Notes under the pieces: generated by a model
Seen by the model: only the letters and a program-made list of their open reading frames with translations
Told to the model about the DNA's origin: nothing
The model's database searches: none
NCBI RefSeq assembly: GCF_001895085.1
Contig: NZ_BDFD01000008.1
Span: 1 to 64,000 of the forward strand
Length of the DNA stretch: 64,000 nt
Source of the DNA: Mariprofundus micogutta
Lineage (GTDB): Bacteria > Pseudomonadota > Zetaproteobacteria > Mariprofundales > Mariprofundaceae
Direction: 5' to 3'
Made by a program: the position numbers and the translations under genes
In this document: piece after piece, positions 9,383-19,571 of the stretch
How positions within the stretch are numbered: position 1 is the first letter of the stretch
How the letters are laid out: each line of letters starts with the position of its first letter

Positions 9383-10651
9383 TTGACCACATTTAATCTC
9401 AATCTTCATGAAATGGTTTATTCTCTCTCCGATGCCCTTGATCTGGTGGGTGTTGTGCAGATCCATCACGGTAAACGCGTAGGCTTTATGGCCGCTGAAT
9501 GCGGCAAACAATTGGGCCTTGAAGCAGCGGATCTGGATAATCTGTTTCAAGCCGCCATCCTCCATGATTGCGGTGTGTCCAACACATCCGTGCATTCCCG
9601 TCTCGCCCAGTTTGAGTGGGAACAGGTACATGGTCACTGTGAGATTGGCGCCGCACTGCTACGCATGACCCCTCCACTGGCACACCTGAGTGACGTTATA
9701 TTACATCACCACACACACTGGACGAAACTCCAAACACTTGACCTGCCAGAGCAGACTGCACTACAGGCGAATCTGATCTTTCTGGTTGATCGTGTAGATG
9801 TACTGTCGCTGCATTCGCAGGTCAACAACGCCAACATCCTGCTGGGTATCGACGAGATTATAGCTCGCATCGTTGATAAATCCGGTGACTGGTTCAAACC
9901 AGAACTGGTGGATGCCTTTGTTGAAATCGCCAGTTCCGAAGCATTTTGGCTTTCCCTGGAACGCGAACATGTCGATGGTTATGTTGGCGAATGGATCAAT
10001 CATGAAAGTACGCGAAGCATTGCATTTGAAGATGTGAAAAGTCTGGTGAGAATATTCTCCCATATTGTAGATGCCAAAAGCCCCTTCACTCATGAACACT
10101 CTGAAGGCGTAGCAAGCCTGGCCCGTTATCTGGGCGAACAGTTCGATCTCTCACCAAAAAGCTGTGACATGCTCGACCTGGCAGGTCTGCTACACGATAT
10201 CGGCAAACTTCGAGTGCCGGATGACGTACTTGAAAAACCCGGAAGATTATCCAATCTGGAATTCAAAACCATTCAACGCCACAGCTTTGACACATTCAGC
10301 ATCCTTAAAAGAGTACAGGGGTTTGATGACATCGCCCGCTGGGCAGGCCAACACCACGAGCGTGTTGACGGCGGCGGTTATCCTTACCGTACAAAAGATA
10401 GCAAACTATCTCTGGAAGCCAGAATTATTGCCGTCGCTGACATATTTCAGGCGCTTGCACAGGATCGTCCTTACCGCCCGGCCATGACACCCGAACAGGT
10501 TCTCGAAATCCTCGCAGCAGAATCCGCGGCAGGAAAGCTGGATCACTCAGTAGTCTCCATGATTGAGAACAATCTTGGTGCATGCTGGAAAAAAGCCACG
10601 CTTAAACAAGCATCCGAAAAGCATGACAGCGTTATCGCAGAACAGGCCTAG
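9383..10651 (+). CDS. Tandem HD-domain protein with C-terminal HD-GYP (cyclic-di-GMP phosphodiesterase type)
   Basis: This 422-residue soluble protein has two HD modules. The first (about residues 28-120) has HHGKRVGF, ILHDCGVS and HHHTHW but no GYP motif. The second (about 235-400) is a full HD-GYP domain: HEHSEGVASLA, LLHDIGKLRVPDDVLEKPG, HHERVDGGGYPY and ARIIAVADIFQALAQDRPYRP. HD-GYP domains hydrolyse cyclic-di-GMP to pGpG or GMP. It starts with TTG at 9383, with a perfect AGGAGG 7 bases upstream. No receiver or membrane segment is visible, so the input is unknown. It converges on radC, with the two stop codons overlapping. Confidence 0.88.
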   Translation: MTTFNLNLHEMVYSLSDALDLVGVVQIHHGKRVGFMAAECGKQLGLEAADLDNLFQAAILHDCGVSNTSVHSRLAQFEWEQVHGHCEIGAALLRMTPPLAHLSDVILHHHTHWTKLQTLDLPEQTALQANLIFLVDRVDVLSLHSQVNNANILLGIDEIIARIVDKSGDWFKPELVDAFVEIASSEAFWLSLEREHVDGYVGEWINHESTRSIAFEDVKSLVRIFSHIVDAKSPFTHEHSEGVASLARYLGEQFDLSPKSCDMLDLAGLLHDIGKLRVPDDVLEKPGRLSNLEFKTIQRHSFDTFSILKRVQGFDDIARWAGQHHERVDGGGYPYRTKDSKLSLEARIIAVADIFQALAQDRPYRPAMTPEQVLEILAAESAAGKLDHSVVSMIENNLGACWKKATLKQASEKHDSVIAEQA

Positions 10652-11325
10652 TACCAGCCCTTCTCCTTAAAAGAGATCACCTCTGTGCCGGCAATCAAAA
10701 AATGATCGAGTATTTTGATATCCAGATGTGCACAGGCTTCCGCCATGCGACGGGTTAAATCCATATCTTCCTGACTGGCCCGGGCAGTGCCTCCGGGGTG
10801 ATTATGAAACAGAATCAGGCCTTTGGCATCCAGCTCAAGCGCCCGTTTCATCAGATTGCGGGGATACACCGCCGTACGATCCACCGTACCTTCAAACAGA
10901 ATCTGTGTAGCCAGATGACGGTGCTGTTGATCTGTAAATATTGCGCCGAAACTCTCCATGCCACGGCCTTGCATCTGCATACGCAGATATGCTTTTACCT
11001 TTTCAGGCCTGTCATAGACATTTTTACCCGGCAGATCGGAAGCCAGATAGCGAATCTCCACCTGCCGAATCAGCGTCAAAAACACAGCGCCTTTTTCACC
11101 CATGCCCTTGATTTGCGACAGTTCAACCACATTGGCATCAAAAACACCGGCCAAAGTCCCGAACTGATTCAGTAAGCTTTTGGCAATGGGCTTCACATCC
11201 ACGCGAGGGATCGCATAGGTTAGTAATAGTTCCAGCACCTCATAATCGTGGAAGCCTTTAAACCCGTGCGCTGAAAAGCGCTGCCTGAGCCGGTCTCTGT
11301 GACCCTTGATGCTTTCATCTGTCAT
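10648..11325 (-). CDS. radC: RadC-family JAB/MPN domain protein
   Basis: RadC proteins have an N-terminal helix-hairpin-helix region (here about residues 30-85, with LSQIKGMGEKGAVFLTLIR) and a C-terminal JAB/MPN metalloprotease-like domain. The zinc motif is LFHNHPGGTARASQEDMDL (HxH, then S and D). The length of 225 residues is normal. The old assignment to DNA repair is not supported experimentally in E. coli, and the true function is unknown. It is convergent with the HD-GYP gene and divergent from the glutamate dehydrogenase gene. Confidence 0.92.
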   Translation of the reverse strand: MTDESIKGHRDRLRQRFSAHGFKGFHDYEVLELLLTYAIPRVDVKPIAKSLLNQFGTLAGVFDANVVELSQIKGMGEKGAVFLTLIRQVEIRYLASDLPGKNVYDRPEKVKAYLRMQMQGRGMESFGAIFTDQQHRHLATQILFEGTVDRTAVYPRNLMKRALELDAKGLILFHNHPGGTARASQEDMDLTRRMAEACAHLDIKILDHFLIAGTEVISFKEKGWY

Positions 11326-11431
11326 ATCTATATGTAAGCGAAAAATATCTATAACGTCAAACCGGCAGTTATTATTTATACTTTACGACTGAGTATCGAC
11401 AGGCTGACAAAAAAGGAGTTAAACTCTGACC

Positions 11432-14400
11432 ATGCGACAGCTTCGCCATCAGCTCATTGACCTGCTTGATCAGGCTCGACGTCAACATCGAATGGATCCG
11501 GTGCAACCACGCCTGATGGCAGCGCTGGTTCAGGATTTCCTCTCCCTGCTACCCAAGGGTAAAACCAAACGTGTGGCCATGCATTCCCGCAGCCTGAGCC
11601 ACGGTAACCTGTACCGGCATATCTTCACCATCCGCTGCCCCGACCAGGCCTTTTATCTGGATGCAATCAAAGGATATCTACTGCGTCAGGGCATTCAGCC
11701 CATCGGTCAGCAAACCATGGTAGCGCGCATGGCCTGTGGCCCGGAAGGCTGTGAACTGGAACTGCGCAATCCGGATATTCACGACGAAGATAATTTCATG
11801 TTTATCGCCCTGCATATCTCGGCCACCATGACCCCCGACCCTGAGCCATTAAGACTGGATATCCAGGCCATTCTGCAGGCTGTTGACCTGTCTGTGAGTG
11901 ATTTCATGGATATGCGCAAAGCTGTTGCCCAATGCATTGCCCGACTGATGCCGGAAAAATCAGATGCTGCCGCGCTGCTCGACTGGATGAATGACAATCA
12001 CTTTCTCTACTTCGGTGTCCGCCATAGTAACAAACGTCTGGGCCTATTGAAAAACAAACGGGTGATCAACCGGGTAGTTCCGGGACTTTCGGAAGAAATT
12101 GAATCTGCTGGACGCCCCCGTGAACCGGGTGTCGCATGGACAAACCTCACTGCAAGTCAACACTACCTCTACAGCGCGGCCAGCATTGAAGTTGTGCACG
12201 TCTGCTGGACCGGACCGGATAATCAAATGGATTATGCCACCATTGTCGGGCACTTTTCACGCAGCGCCCGATTCGCCAATGCCAGTTACCTGCCCATTCT
12301 GGCATCAGGTTGGCGTGAACTCTCATCCGACCCACTGCTACAGCATTCTGCTTTCTACCGCCGTGAAATTCGCACACTGTTTGATCGCATTCCCAAGCGT
12401 ATTCTACTCGCCACCAGGGCATCCGACTGGCTGGAGCCGCTGAAAGCCATCATCGATCTCGCAGACCCCCTGCAATTGGTTGCCGAAATTATCCCGTCAC
12501 TGCGGGGGAATCTCGATACCCTGTTGATTGCCATCACTGCAAATCGCTTTGGCCCCGTAGTCATGCAGCGTATTATTGAATCTCTGGATGGGGCCGGCAT
12601 CAAACAACATGGATACGAATCTTTCGGTATCGGCCCGCATCGTATCGTTCTGGTTTCGGTCGAGCATGAGAAAACGAATCTCAGTAGAAAAAAACTCAAC
12701 GAGCTGATCCGCCACAGCATCATCTTCTGGAAAGATATTGCCAAAGCCGAAGTGCTGCGTCATGCCAACCTCTTCGATATTCCGGAAACCCTGCAGGAAC
12801 TGGCCAGCATCCCATCGCTATATCAGGACCTGTTTCCGCCTGCGCAATTTATCCGGGACGTACAGATGCGCCGGCGTGTACTGGCTAATGGCAGAACTTG
12901 TGTCCATGTTACATCCAGGGCAAACACTGAAAATGATATCGAACTGCACATCTACTCGGTGAAACAACCATCGCTGGGTAATCTGGTTGATATTATCCGC
13001 TCCTTCGGCCTGGACCCTATTCAGGAGTCGCTGGTCCCCTTTGGCCGGGACCCGGAATGCATCAAGGCTCCCGAACAGGGCTGCGGCTGCATTCATATCT
13101 CCTCGCTGACCTGCCATGCGCCACTGCAGCTGAACAGCGATGATGCAACCCGTCTCAGACGCGGACTGGCCCAGGTACTGAATGGCGAGGCCGATCACGA
13201 TCCGATCAATGCTCTGCTTGTTCTGGCCCGCATGACTATTGATGAAGTTGCCATCCTGATCACGCTACGCAATCACCTGATCCAACTATTACCGGATGCC
13301 GCCAAATTACCGCTATCGGATATGATGCTGCGCCACGCCAATGTATCTGCATATCTGCAACAGCTGTTTGCCGCCCGCCACATCACGGCCATGTCAGAAT
13401 CATTTCTGGCCGAATCGCGTAAAGCATTCCATGAAGCCATGCTCGATGTTGCCTCACTATCGGATGATCGCTGGTTCCGGGCTCTCGCCGAACTGGTGGA
13501 ATCATCCCTGCGCACCAATGCCTACATTCGCGAAACAGGAACACCGATCGGAATTAAGATTGCTCCTCGCAAGCTAAGCTTTGCACCACAACCAAAACCC
13601 TTCCGTGAACTGTTTGTGCATGGAGTACATGTTGAAGGCGTGCATTTGCGGGCAGGCCCCATTGCGCGCGGCGGGCTGCGCTATTCTGACCGGCCTTCAG
13701 ATTTTCGTACCGAAGTGCTGGAGCTCATGAGCACCCAGGTGGTCAAAAACGGGCAGATCGTTCCAACCGGATCCAAAGGTGGCTTTGTCATACGCGGTGG
13801 CAAAGGGCCTGAGTTCGTGCTGGCCCAGTACCGGGCATTTATTCGCACCATGCTTGCGCTGACTGACAATCTGGTGGCTGGAGAAAGTGTGCCGCCTGCA
13901 GGTATGGTCATCGCGGAAGAGGATCGCAATGATCCCTATTTCGTTGTTGCTGCTGACAAGGGTACAGCCCGTTATTCCGATGATGCCAATGATGAATCGC
14001 AGGCTGCCGGCTTCTGGCTGGATGATGCTTTCGCCAGCGGTGGCCGCCACGGTTATGATCATAAAGTGGTCGGCATTACGGCTCGCGGTGCCTGGGTATG
14101 CGCCGCTCACCTGTTCGAAAAACTCGGCGTTGATGCCTACCGGGACCCTGTTTCCTGTGTCTCTATCGGTGATATGGGGGGAGATGTGTTCGGCAACGGC
14201 ATGCTGCTCAATCCCGAATTAAAACTGATCGCAGCTTTCAATCACCAGCACATTTTTCTCGATCCGAATCCGGATTCGGTAAAAGCATTTGCAGAGCGCA
14301 AGCGACTGTTCGCTACTGCTGGTGGATGGGATAAGCACGAGACTAAGCTGATCAGCAAGGGCGGTGGCATCTTTGAGCGCAGCTCCAAACAAATCACTCT

Positions 14401-16000
14401 CGCCCCGGCTGTACGCCAAGCGCTGGGAATCGAAGAAGATGCGCTATCCGGAGAAGCACTGATCCGGGCAATACTCTCAGCCCCAGTGGATCTATTATAT
14501 AACGGTGGCATTGGCACCTATGTCAAAGCAAGCAGCGAAACCCATCCCGAGGTTCGCGACCCTGTCAATAATGCCGTGCGGGTCAATGCCTCTGATCTGC
14601 GCTGCCGAGTCGTCTGTGAAGGCGGCAACCTCGGTTTCACTCAGAAATCGAGAATTGAATATGCAGTTGCCGGTGGCCTGATCAATACCGATGCCACGGA
14701 CAATTCAGCCGGTGTGGATATGTCAGATCACGAAGTGAATCTGAAAATTCTGCTTTCATCCATTCCGGATTCCCCGCTGCAGGGCAAACGCCGTAATAAA
14801 CTGCTGGAAAGCCTGACAGAAGCCGTGACTGAGCAATGCCTGAACGACAACCTGATGCAATCACGCTGCCTGACCCTTTCCGAATACGACACACTCCGCT
14901 ACCCGCCTCGCCTGCAACGACTGCGTGACGGTTTGATTAACCAGGGCTGGCTGGATGAGAACACTGCCCCCGGCATCAACAACAACGACCTGATTCATTT
15001 AAGACCACTGTTATCCATTTTCCTGGGGCAGGAAAAGAACCGCATTCATGCCCACCTGTCACAGGGCGATTTTCATCGCATCAGTTGCTTTGCCCCTCGA
15101 CTACTACAGAACTATTTTCCAGCCGCTTTGCACCGGAAGTTTGGCTCTCTGTATATCAATCACCCACTGGCTGCCGACATCATTCAGACTCAGGCTGCCA
15201 ATCATGTGGTGAACCATATCGGCCTGTGTGCCGTCCACCATCTGGAGACCATGGTCAATGCTTCAACCAGTGAAATTGTCGAAGCCCTGCTGATTGCCGA
15301 AACGGTGCTGGATTTGGCAAGCCTGCGCGAAGCTATCTGGCAACAGGTGACTGATGTGGAATTGGCGACTTGCCTGCAACATGAACTTCAACAGCAATTG
15401 ATGCTGTTTTCCGAGAATCTCTTGCGCCTCTGTTCAGTGGAAAAGCTGGACTTGAAATGGGCAGAACGTCAGAAAAAAGGACTGTGCAAGTTCCGCGACA
15501 AACTGGCAGTGCCCGAATTGGATTCGGAAACACTCCGTTCAGCTGCCAGTGCCGGACTGGACGAAAAACACCTGCACCATCTGAGCCTGATGCCGCAACT
15601 TGCACAATCGGCCTGCGCCGTACATCTGGCCTCTTCGCTTGATTTATCACTATCACGTTGCCTGGAGGCCAGCCGTATCTGTCTTGAAATCCTGCCGATT
15701 GATGAAATGGAGCAACCCTTACGTTCTCCTGAATGGGCTGATGACGATGCGCATAAACTGCGCAGGGAGTGGTTGCACCGGCTTACACTATTACAAAACC
15801 GGGCTATTGCTCAGTTACTGGAAAAGCCGGGCCGTCACTTTGAACAAGCCGGTGAAAACCTGTGGAAACACCACCGCCACTGGCCGGATATCGAGCTATT
15901 TAAACAAGCACACGGACCAGACAAATCCCCTCCGGAAATCCGGCGCATGCGTCTGCTGCTTGCCCTGACTCGCCTGGAATCGATTGTAGAGAAAAGCTAA
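11432..16000 (+). CDS. gdhB: NAD-specific glutamate dehydrogenase, large type
   Basis: This enzyme oxidatively deaminates glutamate to 2-oxoglutarate with NAD+. It belongs to the ~180 kDa bacterial class; the 1522-residue length is slightly short for it. The N-terminal ~600 residues are regulatory, ACT-like. The catalytic core near residues 735-800 contains GPIARGGLRYSDRPSDFRTE and VPTGSKGGFV. The Rossmann part near residues 910-1100 has IGDMGGDVFGNGML and VVCEGGNLGFTQKSRIEYA. The C-terminal ~350 residues are helical. TATACT about 50 bp upstream may be a -10. GGAG lies 14 bases before the ATG, which is far. It is probably monocistronic. Confidence 0.95.
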   Translation: MRQLRHQLIDLLDQARRQHRMDPVQPRLMAALVQDFLSLLPKGKTKRVAMHSRSLSHGNLYRHIFTIRCPDQAFYLDAIKGYLLRQGIQPIGQQTMVARMACGPEGCELELRNPDIHDEDNFMFIALHISATMTPDPEPLRLDIQAILQAVDLSVSDFMDMRKAVAQCIARLMPEKSDAAALLDWMNDNHFLYFGVRHSNKRLGLLKNKRVINRVVPGLSEEIESAGRPREPGVAWTNLTASQHYLYSAASIEVVHVCWTGPDNQMDYATIVGHFSRSARFANASYLPILASGWRELSSDPLLQHSAFYRREIRTLFDRIPKRILLATRASDWLEPLKAIIDLADPLQLVAEIIPSLRGNLDTLLIAITANRFGPVVMQRIIESLDGAGIKQHGYESFGIGPHRIVLVSVEHEKTNLSRKKLNELIRHSIIFWKDIAKAEVLRHANLFDIPETLQELASIPSLYQDLFPPAQFIRDVQMRRRVLANGRTCVHVTSRANTENDIELHIYSVKQPSLGNLVDIIRSFGLDPIQESLVPFGRDPECIKAPEQGCGCIHISSLTCHAPLQLNSDDATRLRRGLAQVLNGEADHDPINALLVLARMTIDEVAILITLRNHLIQLLPDAAKLPLSDMMLRHANVSAYLQQLFAARHITAMSESFLAESRKAFHEAMLDVASLSDDRWFRALAELVESSLRTNAYIRETGTPIGIKIAPRKLSFAPQPKPFRELFVHGVHVEGVHLRAGPIARGGLRYSDRPSDFRTEVLELMSTQVVKNGQIVPTGSKGGFVIRGGKGPEFVLAQYRAFIRTMLALTDNLVAGESVPPAGMVIAEEDRNDPYFVVAADKGTARYSDDANDESQAAGFWLDDAFASGGRHGYDHKVVGITARGAWVCAAHLFEKLGVDAYRDPVSCVSIGDMGGDVFGNGMLLNPELKLIAAFNHQHIFLDPNPDSVKAFAERKRLFATAGGWDKHETKLISKGGGIFERSSKQITLAPAVRQALGIEEDALSGEALIRAILSAPVDLLYNGGIGTYVKASSETHPEVRDPVNNAVRVNASDLRCRVVCEGGNLGFTQKSRIEYAVAGGLINTDATDNSAGVDMSDHEVNLKILLSSIPDSPLQGKRRNKLLESLTEAVTEQCLNDNLMQSRCLTLSEYDTLRYPPRLQRLRDGLINQGWLDENTAPGINNNDLIHLRPLLSIFLGQEKNRIHAHLSQGDFHRISCFAPRLLQNYFPAALHRKFGSLYINHPLAADIIQTQAANHVVNHIGLCAVHHLETMVNASTSEIVEALLIAETVLDLASLREAIWQQVTDVELATCLQHELQQQLMLFSENLLRLCSVEKLDLKWAERQKKGLCKFRDKLAVPELDSETLRSAASAGLDEKHLHHLSLMPQLAQSACAVHLASSLDLSLSRCLEASRICLEILPIDEMEQPLRSPEWADDDAHKLRREWLHRLTLLQNRAIAQLLEKPGRHFEQAGENLWKHHRHWPDIELFKQAHGPDKSPPEIRRMRLLLALTRLESIVEKS

Positions 16001-16037
16001 GGTACTCTATAAGCCTGTGCCCCTTATTCGGAGAGGC

Positions 16038-18059
16038 CTAACTGGCGTTAAGCAGTGTCTGCATTTTCCATGAGAACACCTTGAGCTTGAATGGCTTCTC
16101 ACAAACGAACATTTTGTTAAACATCTCAACCTCTCGAATGGCACTACTGGCATCGTGACCTGTTGTAAAAATTATGGGAAGTTCAGGCTTGATCTCACGA
16201 ACCCTGCGCGCAAGTTCACGTCCACTCATGCGTGGCATCACCATATCCAGCAGTACCATATCAAAGGAATCCGGCTGCTCTTCAAACAAGGCAAGCGCCT
16301 GCTCCCCATCTGCGGCCTGAACGGTGCGATAATTCAGTGATTCCAATGCATCAACCACGCCCATTCTTACGGCATCATTATCGTCGGCCACCAGAATCAA
16401 CTCACCAGAACCTTCGTATAACCCCCCGCGGTCCTCTTCCTGCACAACCGCTACTGCCGGCTCCTGAGCAATGGGCAGGTAGATATGAAAAATTGCCCCC
16501 TCATCAGGCTTAGACTCCACCTCAAGCACACCATGATGCTTTTCAATGCAGCCATAGACCATGGCAAGGCCAAGCCCTGTACCGTGCCCCACCTCTTTGG
16601 TTGTGAAAAACGGTTCGAAAATCCTTGCGAGATCCTCTTCGGCAATACCACAGCCATTATCCCTGACGATAATTTCAGCCAGTTCCCCATCCCCTATACC
16701 GGGATGCCTTGCCGTAAATGACGGCTCTGGCACGCAGTGTTGCAGCGTAACGGTGATGCGGCCTTCGCTACTGCTCTGTAAAGCATCCCTGCTATTATTC
16801 AGAAGGTTCATAAGCATCTGCTGCAGTTGTGTGATATCCCCCATCACTGATATTTTCTCATCGCAGATATCCAGTTTTAGTGCCACATGATCAGGAATGG
16901 AAATTCGCAGAAGCTGGAAACTGTCTGTCAGTACGGCATTCAAATCCAGCGACTGATGCTCTTCACTTTCCTGGCGCGAAAAAATTAACAGGTTTTTGAG
17001 CATATCAGATGCCTGATACCCCATCTGTTCAACCTTGTTCAACTTATCCAGTGCTTTGTCGGTATTGGCAATATCACGCTTGGCGAGAAACAGATGCATC
17101 AGCATACCGGCAAGCATATTATTGAAATCGTGCGCAATGCCACCGGCCAGAGTTCCGATCGCATCCATTTTCTGAGCCTGCTGAAACTGCGCTTCCAGCT
17201 TTTCGTACTCGCTCATGTCCTGCTGAATCGCCGCATAAAAATCAATCTCACCATCATGCTTGATCGGCACAATCGTCATCAAAGCCGGATATTCACTACC
17301 ATCCTTACGACGGTTAATGATCGTGCCTTCCCAGGTTTCTCCCTGGCGCAGCGATGTCCACAGACCATGGAAAAAGTCCGCATCATGTTTGCCACTGTTA
17401 AGCACGGAGAGCGTCGTACCGATCACTTCATCAGAGCTGTAACCATTAATCTTCTCAAATGCAGGATTAACGTATTCGACCAGACCTGAACAGTCAGCAA
17501 TGATAAAACCTTCAGCAGCCTGCTCAATGGCTTGTGAAAACTTCAACAGTTGCAGATTTTTGGCCTCTAGCTCAGCAGTTCGTTCTGCCACACGCAACTC
17601 AAGCTCTTCGTTCAGGGTTTTTAATTCACGTTCGAGTTCAACCCGATCGGTAATATCACGTAACATGCCCTCAACACCGAGCAGCTGCCCTTTATCATCA
17701 AACATCATATGAGCATTAGCTGAAACCTGAACTTCATATCCCTTTTTATGCACCAGCTCCAATTCATAGTCCGTCACATAACCCTGATGCTGCAAAACAG
17801 AAAGAAACTTTTCGCGATCTTCCGGATGTTTATAAAATGCTGTCACAGGGGTGCCGACAATTTCTGAACAATCGTACCCGGCAACAGTGCCGATAGAGGG
17901 GCTTATTTCGGTGACGTTGCCCTCGATATCAGCGCTGTAATAGACTTCATGTATAGCATTGAGCAGACGATAGTATTTTGCCTGATTGTCTTTAATTTTT
18001 TGTGTTTCAGCCGCAAGCAGGTCAACCTGCTCACACCCCTCCTTCAACATCTCCTCCAT
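16038..18059 (-). CDS. Cytoplasmic hybrid sensor histidine kinase (PAS-PAS-HisKA-HATPase-REC)
   Basis: This 673-residue protein has no membrane segments. A PAS domain spans about residues 25-140, a coiled coil 140-172, and a second PAS 173-290. The HisKA phospho-acceptor is H310 in [11 protein letters not shown]. The ATPase domain (about 410-535) has [22 protein letters not shown] and [11 protein letters not shown]. The C-terminal receiver (about 555-670) has [17 protein letters not shown] and CEKPFKL, so it keeps the phospho-Asp and the conserved Lys. PAS domains could bind heme, flavin or small ligands; no ligand can be read from sequence. No separate response regulator is adjacent. Confidence 0.93.
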   Translation of the reverse strand: MEEMLKEGCEQVDLLAAETQKIKDNQAKYYRLLNAIHEVYYSADIEGNVTEISPSIGTVAGYDCSEIVGTPVTAFYKHPEDREKFLSVLQHQGYVTDYELELVHKKGYEVQVSANAHMMFDDKGQLLGVEGMLRDITDRVELERELKTLNEELELRVAERTAELEAKNLQLLKFSQAIEQAAEGFIIADCSGLVEYVNPAFEKINGYSSDEVIGTTLSVLNSGKHDADFFHGLWTSLRQGETWEGTIINRRKDGSEYPALMTIVPIKHDGEIDFYAAIQQDMSEYEKLEAQFQQAQKMDAIGTLAGGIAHDFNNMLAGMLMHLFLAKRDIANTDKALDKLNKVEQMGYQASDMLKNLLIFSRQESEEHQSLDLNAVLTDSFQLLRISIPDHVALKLDICDEKISVMGDITQLQQMLMNLLNNSRDALQSSSEGRITVTLQHCVPEPSFTARHPGIGDGELAEIIVRDNGCGIAEEDLARIFEPFFTTKEVGHGTGLGLAMVYGCIEKHHGVLEVESKPDEGAIFHIYLPIAQEPAVAVVQEEDRGGLYEGSGELILVADDNDAVRMGVVDALESLNYRTVQAADGEQALALFEEQPDSFDMVLLDMVMPRMSGRELARRVREIKPELPIIFTTGHDASSAIREVEMFNKMFVCEKPFKLKVFSWKMQTLLNAS

Positions 18060-18159
18060 GGAATACCCCCTCCATATTAGTCATATCAGTATAGGACAGT
18101 TTTAAAAAAGACCCAAATTGAAGGAAAACAGTGGCATGGAAAGCCATGCTGAATCATTA

Positions 18160-18702
18160 CTAAAAGGAAGAATCAGGGGTGGTGAGAAACTGTAATTCCT
18201 CAGGCGTAGACTCGCGCCCGAGTATGCTGTTGCGATGAGGATAACGGCCAAAGCGATCAATAATGGCCTTATGCTTGAGTTCGAATTCAAGATTGAATTC
18301 CACACCAGGCTGATCAAACAATTTTACAGCCTGTGTATGAATGGCCATGGACTCACTGTGCATATAGGGCATGTAAAAGAATGCTTTTTCCGGCGCATCG
18401 AATTCCTGATCAGCACCCATGCGTACCGCTTCCTGCGCCAGTACCAGGGCCATTCCATCCCAGGCAAACGCCTCAGGTCTGTCTCTGTATATATTACGGG
18501 AAAACTGATCAAGGATAATGATCTCGGCCAAACGGCCGACTGCATCCTCTCGCCACTGATAGAGTTTACCGGCAATCGCATCACTATGCAGTTCACCAAA
18601 ACGTTGTTCTATCTCGCGATCCAGAACCTCATCCTTGACCCACCACTGGCGCGGCTCCAGTTCGGCAAACCAGAACTCAACTACATCCAGCACACCACTC
18701 AT
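18160..18702 (-). CDS. DUF924 family protein
   Basis: This 180-residue helical protein has the DUF924 hallmarks: VVEFWFAEL, WWVKDEVLDREIEQRFGEL, LAEIIILDQFSRNIYRDRPEAFAWD, and FFYMPYMHSES. Members are widespread and have a TPR-like fold with no established function. Its ATG overlaps the pyrK stop as ATGA, so it is translated with the pyrimidine operon and is the operon's last gene. That coupling suggests coexpression but does not prove a role in pyrimidine metabolism. Confidence 0.88.
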   Translation of the reverse strand: MSGVLDVVEFWFAELEPRQWWVKDEVLDREIEQRFGELHSDAIAGKLYQWREDAVGRLAEIIILDQFSRNIYRDRPEAFAWDGMALVLAQEAVRMGADQEFDAPEKAFFYMPYMHSESMAIHTQAVKLFDQPGVEFNLEFELKHKAIIDRFGRYPHRNSILGRESTPEELQFLTTPDSSF

Positions 18703-19571
18703 GCAAATTCAGGCAGCAAGTCAGCCTGGAATACCGGTCCGTCAACACAGACACGGCGATATTTCTCAACACCATCTTCAATCGTCTTCACCACACAGCC
18801 TGCACATCCACCAAGACCGCAAGCCATATGTTCTTCAAGACTGAGATACGTCGGTAGATCAAACTCTCGACCCACTCTGGCTACAGCATGTAACATCGGA
18901 TGCGGGCCGCAGGAGAGCAACACACAGCGACTTCGTTCCTGGTCACTTAATGCTGCCAGATAGTCGCGCGCAAGATTCGGCACATGTCCTTCATAGCAGC
19001 CATACAGACCCGCATTGGATGCTAAACGGGATGCAATGCCGCGCTCTTCCAGAGATGAGATCGCCAGAATGGCATTACCATTAATGCCGGGCAGCAGCGT
19101 GGTGGAAGGTTTCAGTGCAAACGGAAATTCCACCTCGGAGCCGGCAAATACCACACAATCCGCTCGGCCGTTCAAATCATCTGCTGCAAAAATCATCGGC
19201 GGAATTCCAACCCCGCCGCCGATCAGTACATAACGTTTCGATTCATCCGAAAGATCAAAAGGTTCGCCAATCGGGCCAAGCATGGGAACCACATCACCGA
19301 CTTTTCTTTCCGACAACAGATGTGTGCCCTCGCCAATCGCCTTGTACAGCAGATCCACCGTACCACGTTCAGGATCGGTGAGCATAATGGAGATCGGACG
19401 ACGCAGCGCACGTTCATCAGATACACGCAGATGCACAAACTGCCCGGGTTTTGCTTTGGCCGCTGTTTTAGGAGCACGCACCCGCATAACGAACTGATCA
19501 CCCGGATGTGTGATGTGAGCCAGAACTTCGGCCTTCTCTTCAAACAGTGTATTTCGATGTTCGTTAGCCAC
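18699..19571 (-). CDS. pyrK: Dihydroorotate dehydrogenase electron-transfer subunit (PyrK-type)
   Basis: PyrK passes electrons from dihydroorotate dehydrogenase B to NAD+ through FAD and a [2Fe-2S] cluster. The 290-residue protein has the FAD motif RRPISIML, the NAD motif YVLIGGGVGIPPMIFAA, CGPHPMLHAV, and the C-terminal cluster ligands MACGLGGCAGCVV plus a later RRVC. The start chosen is GTG at 19569-19571, preceded by AAGGGGAAG; an ATG at 19595 inside pyrC is possible. It overlaps the pyrC end by 8 bp. No pyrD gene lies in the window, so its partner would have to be elsewhere. Confidence 0.88.
   Translation of the reverse strand: MANEHRNTLFEEKAEVLAHITHPGDQFVMRVRAPKTAAKAKPGQFVHLRVSDERALRRPISIMLTDPERGTVDLLYKAIGEGTHLLSERKVGDVVPMLGPIGEPFDLSDESKRYVLIGGGVGIPPMIFAADDLNGRADCVVFAGSEVEFPFALKPSTTLLPGINGNAILAISSLEERGIASRLASNAGLYGCYEGHVPNLARDYLAALSDQERSRCVLLSCGPHPMLHAVARVGREFDLPTYLSLEEHMACGLGGCAGCVVKTIEDGVEKYRRVCVDGPVFQADLLPEFA

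Noticed and set aside
13887-14222. Open frames on both strands within the NAD-glutamate dehydrogenase gene
   Set aside because: The 4.6-kb gene is continuous with conserved motifs throughout, so frames inside it are shadows.
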